This document shows positions 1 to 5,431 of a stretch of DNA of 7,567 nt, piece after piece. A model generated the notes under the pieces. That model made no database searches. It worked only from the letters and a program-made list of their open reading frames with translations, and was not told the origin of the DNA. The DNA lies in assembly GCA_030608245.1 (NCBI GenBank), contig JAUWEO010000083.1, forward strand, positions 1-7,567, in the 5' to 3' direction. The translations under genes were made by a program, and so were the position numbers. The stretch comes from Candidatus Latescibacterota bacterium. GTDB lineage: Bacteria > Latescibacterota > MVCY01. Positions within the stretch are counted from its first letter, which is position 1. Each line of letters begins with the position of its first letter.

Positions 1-716
1 GCATCGAAAAGGCGTATGGATATTCCCTGGTTACGGTTCTCCCACCAGAGGTCGAACAATTCGCAGAGGAAATCCCCATACCCCTCGGCTGTGGCTGAAA
101 AGGGAGCCAATCCCTCGCCCGGGGCAAGCCTTTCCAGACAGGGGATAAAATGAAGATAGCGCAAACCGTGCCCCAGGAACCAGTAGAAGAGCTCCCTGGC
201 CTTGGTCCCGCTTTTGCGGGTAACCATAGCCAGTATGTTAAATTCGACTTTGTAGTCGGAAAGCAGTCTCGCCGCTCGCATCACCTCCTTCCAGGTGCCC
301 TTGCCGTTTCCCCTCCGGTAGGAGTCGTGCAGGGACCGTGGGCCGTCCAAGCTCAGACCGACCAGAACCTTATACCGATTAAAAAACCGACACCAGTCCT
401 GGTCAAGAAGGATTCCATTGGTCTGGAAGGCGTTGCTCACCACTTGCCCCTCGCAGCCGTGCTTCATCTGGAGTCTCACTGCCTGTTGAAAAAAATCCAG
501 ACCGCAGAGGGTAGGTTCCCCTCCCTGCCAGGAGAAGGAAGAGACCGGGAACCTGAGGTTCAGGTATTGCCGGATCATCTCCTCCAGTACTTCTCTGCTC
601 ATGCGATGGGCCTGGCCGGCGGGGAAGAGCTTACTCACCCGACGGTAAAAGCAATAGGTACATTGAAGGTTACAATCCGGGCCAGCCGGTTTTATGAGTA
701 GCTGGAAAGGGGGCAT
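1..716 (-). CDS. Anaerobic sulfatase-maturating enzyme (radical SAM), 3'-truncated by window edge
   Basis: Radical-SAM formylglycine-generating enzyme (anSME family), which oxidises the active-site Cys or Ser of a sulfatase to formylglycine in the cytoplasm without oxygen. Only the first 238 residues are in the window. Visible motifs: the family-typical N-terminus MPPFQLLIKPAG; the CX3CX2C iron-sulfur motif (C15, C19, C22, followed by FY); GGEPT at 65-69, the SAM-binding GGE-type motif; QTNG at 98-101; and SLDGP at 122-126. The C-terminal SPASM region with the auxiliary-cluster cysteines and the catalytic Asp would lie beyond position 1. I chose the ATG at 714-716 because the family starts right before the PPF-LIKPAG block. 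An in-frame ATG at 768-770 would add 18 residues that do not resemble the family and has AAGGA only 2 nt upstream. It lies 204 nt downstream of a Cys-type sulfatase, its expected substrate. Confidence 0.93.
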   Translation of the reverse strand, partial: MPPFQLLIKPAGPDCNLQCTYCFYRRVSKLFPAGQAHRMSREVLEEMIRQYLNLRFPVSSFSWQGGEPTLCGLDFFQQAVRLQMKHGCEGQVVSNAFQTNGILLDQDWCRFFNRYKVLVGLSLDGPRSLHDSYRRGNGKGTWKEVMRAARLLSDYKVEFNILAMVTRKSGTKARELFYWFLGHGLRYLHFIPCLERLAPGEGLAPFSATAEGYGDFLCELFDLWWENRNQGISIRLFD

Positions 717-835
717 CTTTTTCTCTAAACCATTTGAAGATATAGTCTCCGTACGCCGTAACGGGCTCATGTTCCTTTAGATATGGAGAGCATCTCAATA
801 GACTCTGCTGCATAGACAAATTATCTGACGGGCTC

Positions 836-857
836 GCTCACCCGTCCTCGGGTGAGC
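836..857. repeat. Perfect 9-bp hairpin between sulfatase and maturase genes
   Basis: GCTCACCCG (836-844) and CGGGTGAGC (849-857) form a perfect 9-bp inverted repeat with a 4-nt loop (TCCT). An alternative outer pairing of GGGCTC (830-835) with GAGCCC (854-859) is possible. No T-run follows on either strand, so a classical intrinsic terminator is not indicated. It sits in the 204-nt spacer (717-920), in which I see no other gene. An mRNA-processing or stabilising stem, or a dispersed palindrome, are the likeliest readings. Confidence 0.6.
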
Positions 858-920
858 CCAGACGGCCCTCAGAACCTCTGTTGCGGAGTACTGACTCTTG
901 GCCGGGCTACACCCGATAGC

Positions 921-2264
921 TCAAATCGGATATTCCTTGAAATCCGTGGCTATCCTAAGCTTGAAATTCTCCCCTTCCTTAATCCAGAAGCATTCATAAC
1001 CCTTCCTTCCAGGATGGGGCACAGGCCCTCTCAGGAGTGGATCGTCTGTTTCCTCAAGAAAAACCATTAGACGGCTGCGGAGGTTTTCCTGCATCTTCCG
1101 ATATTCTGGTTTGCCGGCCAGATTTTCCCTCTCCCAGGGATCACTCTCCAGGTCATAAAGTTCTTCCTCTGGACGGGGCTGGTTATAGTATCTCTCGATC
1201 ATCTCTGCCCCGTAGCGCTGAGCCGGAGGCCCTCCCATCAGGATGGGCCGGCCCGGTTGGAAGTTCCTGATGTACTTATAGTGGCGGGTGCGAATGGTCC
1301 TCATCGGGTCGTAGAGGGCATGCCAGGTGAGCTCCGCATAGATCTCTTGCCGAGGCTCATATTCCCCTTCCACAAGTAATGGCCAGAAGCTTCTGCCCTG
1401 GACATTCTCCGGGATGGAAATTCCGAGGGCCTCTAAAATCGTAGGGAAGATGTCCACGTTGCTTATCAGCTTTTCCACTTTCCTTCCCGATTCCAAGACT
1501 CCGGGGTACTTCATAATCAGAGCGACCTTAAGTCCAGGATCATAGAGCGTCATCTTAGCCCTGGGGAATTCCGGACCGTGATCGGTGGTAAAGAACACCA
1601 GGGTATTTTCCTCGATACCGCTTTGCTTTATCGCTTCCAAGATTTGCCCGGTGGCTTCGTCCGCCCTCTGTATAGTCCGGTAGAAGGTGGCAATGTCCTT
1701 GCGCACGATCTGCAGGTCAGGAAGGAAACCCGGGACTGTGATCTTGTCCAAAATGTCCGGATCGTATTCCGTCCCGTACTTTCGATGGACTTCACTAAAG
1801 CCGATGGAGACGAAGAAAGGCTGTTGGTCTTTGGCCTCCTGCTCAAAGAAGCGACAGGCCATATCGGCGACCTCATGGCAGCGCGATGTGTGGTAGTCGG
1901 CATGCTGATAGCCTATTTGCACCATCTTGGCCTCGTCCTCGTAGTTGTACTCGTGCTGACAGCCAAAGAGGTAAGTGTCATAACTTGTCTCGCTTAGGAG
2001 GTGGGGAAGATCCTTCTCCCCCTTCTTGTACTCCCATCCCCTGTGAGCCAGACCCATCATGCCGTTGGAATGGGGGTATCGGCCGGTCATGATGCTGGAG
2101 CGGCTCGGTGAGCACTGAGGGGCAGTACAGAAACAGTTGTCAAAGACTACCCCCTCCTCGGCCATGGCCTGGAGAGAAGGGGAAGGAATGGGGTCATTTT
2201 TGTAGCAGGAGAGCCAGTCTCCCAGATCATGCCAGATGATTTCGACGATGTTGAATTTTTTCAT
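921..2264 (-). CDS. Cys-type sulfatase, N-sulfoglucosamine sulfohydrolase-like subgroup
   Basis: Type I sulfatase of 447 residues that hydrolyses a sulfate ester or sulfamate, probably on a sugar. The signature CSPSRSSIMTGRY starts at C51, the residue to be converted to formylglycine, with R55 the usual partner. The N-terminal metal site reads WHDLG (H12, D13) where most sulfatases have DDLG. The second metal segment is TTDHG (D228, H229) followed by FPRAK (K237); the HDLG and DHG-FPxAK pattern resembles the heparan N-sulfatase (SGSH) branch. The C-terminal ELYDLESDPWERENLA block (368-383) is typical of the family. There is no signal peptide or membrane segment, so it is predicted to be cytoplasmic. 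AAGGAG lies 6 nt before the ATG. The maturase downstream supports a Cys-type enzyme activated anaerobically. Substrate is unproven; the neighbouring fucose-type isomerase hints at a sulfated deoxysugar. Confidence 0.95.
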   Translation of the reverse strand: MKKFNIVEIIWHDLGDWLSCYKNDPIPSPSLQAMAEEGVVFDNCFCTAPQCSPSRSSIMTGRYPHSNGMMGLAHRGWEYKKGEKDLPHLLSETSYDTYLFGCQHEYNYEDEAKMVQIGYQHADYHTSRCHEVADMACRFFEQEAKDQQPFFVSIGFSEVHRKYGTEYDPDILDKITVPGFLPDLQIVRKDIATFYRTIQRADEATGQILEAIKQSGIEENTLVFFTTDHGPEFPRAKMTLYDPGLKVALIMKYPGVLESGRKVEKLISNVDIFPTILEALGISIPENVQGRSFWPLLVEGEYEPRQEIYAELTWHALYDPMRTIRTRHYKYIRNFQPGRPILMGGPPAQRYGAEMIERYYNQPRPEEELYDLESDPWERENLAGKPEYRKMQENLRSRLMVFLEETDDPLLRGPVPHPGRKGYECFWIKEGENFKLRIATDFKEYPI

Positions 2265-2299
2265 CTTGTTCTCCTTCCTTGGCCGTCCACTCGATCTAC

Positions 2300-2328
2300 C
2301 CTCCCGCAGGTCCCGAACCTGCGGGAGG
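2300..2328. repeat. Perfect 12-bp palindrome, ACCTGCGGGAGG family copy A
   Basis: CCTCCCGCAGGT (2300-2311) and ACCTGCGGGAGG (2317-2328) form a perfect 12-bp inverted repeat with a 5-nt loop. CTTTTTG follows on the plus strand, so it looks like an intrinsic terminator for plus-strand transcription, but no plus-strand gene is present. On the minus strand, where the genes lie, no T-run follows. The same right arm recurs at 6579-6593, so it is better read as a dispersed palindromic repeat, placed in the spacer before the sulfatase. Confidence 0.75.
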
Positions 2329-2340
2329 CTTTTTGTCCTC

Positions 2341-2366
2341 TATCGAGGGCAGAAGCCCTCTCCCAC
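2341..2366 (-). repeat. REP-like element, GTGGGA-headed hairpin (copy 1)
   Basis: Read on the minus strand: head GTGGGA, then stem GAGGGC, loop TTCT, stem GCCCTC, tail GATA (the last bases of the tail lie at 2341-2344). It begins 8 nt after the stop codon of the isomerase gene. It matches the copy at 5180-5205 at 25 of 26 positions and shares head and loop with two further copies whose stems differ in a compensating way. Confidence 0.8.
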
Positions 2367-2373
2367 AAACTGG

Positions 2374-3690
2374 CTATGCCTTCTGGGTTAATTCGCATCC
2401 CACCATGTTTGCGAGATCGACAAACTGTACCCTGAAATCTCCGTAGGCAGCCATCCAGTGATGTCCTAACCCTTCCTTTGCAATCCAAGAGAGCACATCC
2501 CCGTAATCAGAGTCGAATCTGACCTTCAGAGGATTTCCGGGGAAGATCATTCCTGTTCTGACCGCCTCGCCGGATAGGATTCCCATCTTGTATCCATCTA
2601 AGGTAGGCACGATGTTAACCAAGGTCACCGGCCCAGGTTTGCCCGGGAAGAGGCAACAGAGCCCCTGGTCCATCAGTCGAACGGGCGCAAGGGTAACTTG
2701 GGACGAGTCCTCAGCCAAAGAAAATGCCCCTGAACCGCAGTGAGAGAACACAATGGCGTTTTCCTCAGGAATAGGATCAAGAAGGTCGGTGTTGTGAGTG
2801 GGGCTTTCAGAAAGCATCGTCAGCATCAACATTCCCAAGGCCCCGTTTACATCGCCCTCGCAGGCCAGGGGTACTCCCTCCTCTCCCAGAAGGGAGGCCG
2901 CCAGACATACCTTCCCCATTAGATGAGGATAGCATCCCACAGCCACAGCATCCAGCATTTTCTGCTCAATAAGGGACCTCAAGCCCTGGTGGAACTTCAA
3001 CGATTCTATTCCAGCCTCGTCGCTGCAAGTGACTTTCCCCACCTGCCGCTTGACCTCTCCCCATTTGTCCCGCACGTCCTTATCTTGGACCTGAGAGGCC
3101 TCATCCAAGAGAACCTGGGTGTCAATTCCTGCAATACGCGGTCCGAAGATTTTCTTCAGGGCCAGCTCGTGTCCGGTGGTCTCGGTCATACCCTCCACCC
3201 GGTGTCCGATGTACCCTATCCTTGTTCTTCTCAGACGATACCTAAGGGCGGAGGCAGAGGCGAAGGAGAATAGTCTCTCTCTGACCGTCGGAGATTCCAG
3301 CTCACCGTAGAGCATTTGGTAGGGCCTGGAAAGCTGCTTGAGCACGAAGCCCACTTGCTGCGTTCCACAAAGCGACCCCGTCTCCATCCCAGGCCTGGCC
3401 CAGAGCATCACCGGCACGTAGCACTCCTCCAACATATCCAACACCAGGTAGTCCTCGAACCAGGAGGCGGTGATCACACATACGGCGTGCACCCTGCGCT
3501 CATAGAAGAACGTACCGGCCTCAACGGCCTCTCGGGTGCCCGTGACCGGGGTTTCATATGGACAGATCTCTATCCCAATCTCCCCGAGGGTATCCTGGCC
3601 CCTTTTGAGGAGTGCAGGGGCTTGATTCGCGCCAACCTCCAGAGGACTGGCCACAACAGCCAAGCCCAGGTGAATTTGCATCCGTTCCAT
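2374..3690 (-). CDS. L-fucose/L-arabinose isomerase family protein
   Basis: Sugar isomerase of 438 residues, related to the fucose/arabinose isomerase fold, which interconverts an aldose and a ketose using a divalent metal. Conserved blocks: ACEGDVNGALGMLML (277-291), where E278 fits the catalytic/metal glutamate; NTDLLD (300-305), where D302 fits the metal aspartate; FSHCGSGAFSLA (315-326); and the C-terminal GHHWMAAYGD (409-418), where one His fits the third metal ligand. These assignments are by analogy with E. coli FucI. The protein is shorter than classical FucI (about 590 residues), matching the shorter FucI-like proteins of environmental bacteria. The frame stays open for 65 codons upstream (to 3885), but that stretch is low-complexity repeat DNA; AAGGAG 6 nt before the ATG at 3688-3690 fixes the start. 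The sulfatase follows 109 nt downstream, suggesting linked desulfation and isomerisation. Exact substrate is unknown. Confidence 0.9.
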   Translation of the reverse strand: MERMQIHLGLAVVASPLEVGANQAPALLKRGQDTLGEIGIEICPYETPVTGTREAVEAGTFFYERRVHAVCVITASWFEDYLVLDMLEECYVPVMLWARPGMETGSLCGTQQVGFVLKQLSRPYQMLYGELESPTVRERLFSFASASALRYRLRRTRIGYIGHRVEGMTETTGHELALKKIFGPRIAGIDTQVLLDEASQVQDKDVRDKWGEVKRQVGKVTCSDEAGIESLKFHQGLRSLIEQKMLDAVAVGCYPHLMGKVCLAASLLGEEGVPLACEGDVNGALGMLMLTMLSESPTHNTDLLDPIPEENAIVFSHCGSGAFSLAEDSSQVTLAPVRLMDQGLCCLFPGKPGPVTLVNIVPTLDGYKMGILSGEAVRTGMIFPGNPLKVRFDSDYGDVLSWIAKEGLGHHWMAAYGDFRVQFVDLANMVGCELTQKA

Positions 3691-3696
3691 AGCCTT

Positions 3697-3702
3697 CTCC
3701 TT
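3697..3702 (-). promoter_or_regulatory. Ribosome binding site fixing the isomerase start
   Basis: AAGGAG lies 6 nt before the ATG at 3688-3690. It decides against the 65-codon longer reading frame, whose upstream part runs through a REP element and a purine tract. Confidence 0.8.
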
Positions 3703-3716
3703 GATTTGAAAAAGCC

Positions 3717-3738
3717 GAGCCCGGAAGGGCTCTCCCAC
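3717..3738 (-). repeat. REP-like element, GTGGGA-headed hairpin (copy 2)
   Basis: On the minus strand: head GTGGGA, stem GAGCCC, loop TTCC, stem GGGCTC. The stem differs from copy 1 (GAGGGC/GCCCTC) by paired changes that keep base pairing. It lies 26 nt upstream of the isomerase ATG, so it is within its probable 5' leader. GGCTTTTT follows on the minus strand, so the hairpin could also attenuate or terminate transcription arriving from upstream. Confidence 0.8.
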
Positions 3739-3750
3739 ATCCCTCAAGGT

Positions 3751-3818
3751 GCAAGGGGGGGAGAGGCAGGGGAGCAGAGGTGCAGAGGAGCAAGGGAGAG
3801 AAGAAGACTTCTTTTCCC
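3751..3818 (+). repeat. Low-complexity purine tract with GCAGAGG-type units
   Basis: The plus strand is almost purely purine, with a run of seven G followed by units such as GGAGCAGAGG, TGCAGAGG and AGCAAGGGAGAG. It translates in all frames to biased, repetitive peptide. It is best read as noncoding simple-sequence DNA within the spacer. Confidence 0.6.
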
Positions 3819-3885
3819 CAGCTCCCCGGCCACTTTCTGCGCCACCTCTGCATCCGGCGATATGATTGTCAGAAGAGTGGCACAC

Positions 3886-4008
3886 TCACCTTACTGGCCG
3901 GTGATCTCCCTGAACTCGAGCCCGGGCATTTCGAACATCTCCTGTCAGTTGTGACAAATACACTTGAATTGATTCGAGCTTCCGGAATTCCTCAATGATC
4001 TCCGACAC
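3886..4008 (-). other. Possible 40-aa small ORF or coding remnant after the URO-D gene
   Basis: A GTG-initiated frame begins 14 nt after the stop of the URO-D-like gene and encodes a 40-residue peptide starting VSEIIEEFRKLESIQVYLSQ. The first half is amphipathic and looks protein-like; the second half is Arg-rich. The frame is open upstream through the end of the URO-D gene, in a different frame from it. There is no well-spaced Shine-Dalgarno (AGGG is only 2 nt from the GTG). It could be a small protein, a frameshifted C-terminal extension, or chance. Confidence 0.2.
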
Positions 4009-4021
4009 AACCCTGAGACTT

Positions 4022-5161
4022 TCAGTCGAGGTACCGTAGCGGTCTCGGCCCTCGAGTTCGGAGATCCGCTAAACACCCGAGCCTTTTTTCGATCTCCTGG
4101 GCCGTTTCTACGTCACGCACCCAGATCGAGACCAACACACCTTCCGGCGAGATCCCATCCATAAGCTCATCTAATTGCTCCGGAAGAACACCTCCCAGAA
4201 CCAACAGTTTCCCCTTCTCCTGTATCCTCTGATAGTAGGGAAACCAGCAAGGATCCCCACAGGTAGGGCTGCCAGCCCCTGGGACCCACTGGATGCCGTC
4301 CAGCTCCGGTATCTCCAACAGGTATTTTAGGTGTGCCAGTTGCCCTTCTCCATCTAGATGGTAGATCGTCCTTTCGAGGCTTTTGCAATGGCCCTCTATT
4401 ACCGGAACGACGAACTTTTCGAACATCTCCGGCGAGAGCATATAAGCCAGATCGCACTGGATGGGATACCACCTAAGTTCGGAGTAAATGTGCATCCAAG
4501 CGTCTCTGCCGTTCTGGTACAGGGAAATGACCTGGTCCAATTCGTGGTAATATCTGTGCCAGAGGGGCAAAATCCGATCTGTTTCCCTTTGAAGCTCCTG
4601 GGCATGGTCGTAGAAATCCGTCATGATGTTTCCCGAACCCCGCAGGGATGCCAGTACATCGTGTACCCCACCGATATCGGTGGTCCCGAGAATGACCCCT
4701 TCTTCCTTTGCCCTCGTCCCCAACTCGTGGGCCGCCTCCAGCGTGAAACGCCACCAAGGGTTTTCCGGATCATGGTTCAAGTTAGCGATTTTCTTCCAGG
4801 TGAGTGGTTCGGAAAGCTCAAACCACATGGTATCCCCCCGGAAATCTGCATAACCGCCCAAAAAAGCGGCCATAACTCCCGGACCGAGGTTCAGCCAGAC
4901 CTGAGGGTATGCTTCCCCACCGAAGTACGTTCCATCCCAAGATGTGCGGTATACCTCCCATATCCAGTCCCAGTCGGGATTTTTGGCCTCCTTCACCCAC
5001 CGTTCCGCCATATAGGCCAGCAGCCATCCGACATCCTGGACTTCAGATGGGATTCGAGGAGGAGCATGATGCTTCTTGGCGGTGTCAAACCGCAGAATTG
5101 ACCCCTCACATCTCCACCACGCCTCGTACTTTTCTCGGATATCACGTCTTCGCTGGAACAT
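4022..5161 (-). CDS. URO-D-fold family protein (divergent), possible methyltransferase
   Basis: A 379-residue protein placed in the uroporphyrinogen decarboxylase (URO-D) superfamily from its C-terminal half: DLAYMLSPEMFEKFVVPVIE (237-256) matches the helix in which family members place their conserved SPxxFxxFxxP motif, and YHLDGEG (267-273) with a following HLKYLLEIPELDGIQW matches the His-containing strand and the next strand. H268 is a candidate ligand or catalytic residue. The N-terminal half is rich in Trp and Tyr and unlike heme-pathway HemE. The superfamily includes HemE and corrinoid methyltransferases such as MtaA, MtbA and CmuA; nothing here points to heme synthesis, so HemE function is unlikely. 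The start is ATG 5159-5161, with GAGG 5 nt upstream; the in-frame GTG at 5165-5167 overlaps that ribosome binding site. A REP element lies 18 nt upstream. Role in the sugar locus is unknown. Confidence 0.75.
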   Translation of the reverse strand: MFQRRRDIREKYEAWWRCEGSILRFDTAKKHHAPPRIPSEVQDVGWLLAYMAERWVKEAKNPDWDWIWEVYRTSWDGTYFGGEAYPQVWLNLGPGVMAAFLGGYADFRGDTMWFELSEPLTWKKIANLNHDPENPWWRFTLEAAHELGTRAKEEGVILGTTDIGGVHDVLASLRGSGNIMTDFYDHAQELQRETDRILPLWHRYYHELDQVISLYQNGRDAWMHIYSELRWYPIQCDLAYMLSPEMFEKFVVPVIEGHCKSLERTIYHLDGEGQLAHLKYLLEIPELDGIQWVPGAGSPTCGDPCWFPYYQRIQEKGKLLVLGGVLPEQLDELMDGISPEGVLVSIWVRDVETAQEIEKRLGCLADLRTRGPRPLRYLD

Positions 5162-5166
5162 ACACA

Positions 5167-5170
5167 CCTC
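5167..5170 (-). promoter_or_regulatory. Ribosome binding site deciding ATG over GTG start
   Basis: GAGG ends 5 nt before the ATG at 5159-5161. The alternative GTG start at 5165-5167 shares a base with it and so could not use it. Confidence 0.6.
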
Positions 5171-5179
5171 ACGTCACGA

Positions 5180-5251
5180 TATCGAGGGGAGAAGCCCTCT
5201 CCCACAAAAAATCTTGAAGGTCTTGCTGTGGGAGAGCCCTTCTGGGCTCGA
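5180..5251. repeat. Inverted pair of REP-like elements (copies 3 and 4), REPIN-like
   Basis: Copy 3 (5180-5205, minus orientation) has the GTGGGA head, stem arms GAGGG and CCCTC, loop and GATA tail, with one innermost mismatch. Copy 4 (5228-5251, plus orientation) has head GTGGGA, stem GAGCCC, loop TTCT, stem GGGCTC, then GA. The heads face each other across 22 nt. Such a paired inverted arrangement resembles REPINs described in Pseudomonas. The pair lies just upstream of the second URO-D-like gene. Confidence 0.8.
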
Positions 5252-5306
5252 GAATCTTCAAAGGAGAAAAATACGACATTGTCACGTTGACGCCTTCAGC
5301 AACCGC

Positions 5307-5361
5307 AGCCGAAGATTCTAATCTTCGCTCTTTAGGAACGAGCTTTAGAAAGCTCGGCTAC
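5307..5361. repeat. Inverted pair of G(T/C)AG-headed hairpins, second REP-like family
   Basis: The plus-strand element has CGAAGATT (5310-5317) and AATCTTCG (5320-5327) around CT, preceded by GCAGC. The minus-strand element has CGAGCTTT and AAAGCTCG (5339-5356) around CT, preceded by GTAGC. Both are 8-bp stems with the same 2-nt loop and a GCCGA-type 5' flank, with different but self-complementary stems. The heads point outward. It is separate in sequence from the GTGGGA family. Confidence 0.65.
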
Positions 5362-5394
5362 GTTGAATCCGGTCTTCTTCGACTAAGTTCGTAA

Positions 5395-5404
5395 GCCGGC
5401 CGGC
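5395..5404. repeat. Perfect 10-bp GC palindrome
   Basis: GCCGGCCGGC is a perfect palindrome 27 nt downstream (minus strand) of the first URO-D-like gene's stop. It is another self-complementary element in the 270-nt spacer 5162-5431. No T-run follows it, and no function is evident. Confidence 0.45.
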
Positions 5405-5431
5405 GATTGGGAGACGATCGACCAGTTGCCC

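Larger units (their letters stand above)
3691..4021. other. 331-nt spacer with REP element and purine tract, no clear gene
   Basis: The spacer between the isomerase start and the URO-D gene stop holds, in order, the isomerase ribosome binding site, a REP-like hairpin (3717-3738), a low-complexity purine-rich tract at about 3751-3818 built from variants of GCAGAGG and GGGAG, and about 200 nt of ordinary composition. The last part includes a 40-codon minus-strand frame (3886-4008), listed separately. I found no convincing promoter or tRNA. Confidence 0.6.

Noticed and set aside
2300..2335. An intrinsic terminator (12-bp stem followed by CTTTTTG).
   Set aside because: The T-run is on the plus strand and no plus-strand gene leads into it. 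A related palindrome occurs at 6561-6593 without a T-run, so a dispersed repeat is the simpler explanation.
3691..3885. A 65-codon N-terminal extension of the isomerase reading frame.
   Set aside because: It runs through a REP-like hairpin and a simple purine tract and gives Ser/Pro/Cys-biased nonsense; a well-spaced AAGGAG precedes the ATG at 3688-3690.
4358..5101. A 247-codon open frame on the plus strand.
   Set aside because: It is fully antisense to the second URO-D-like gene, has no recognisable family features and no ribosome binding site worth noting; the minus strand carries the family motifs. The same holds for plus-strand frames at 150-701, 1578-1997 and 3316-3954.
5180..5361. A CRISPR array from the closely spaced repeats.
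   Set aside because: The repeats are inverted hairpins of two unrelated families with no regular spacers or direct-repeat periodicity, and no cas gene is present.
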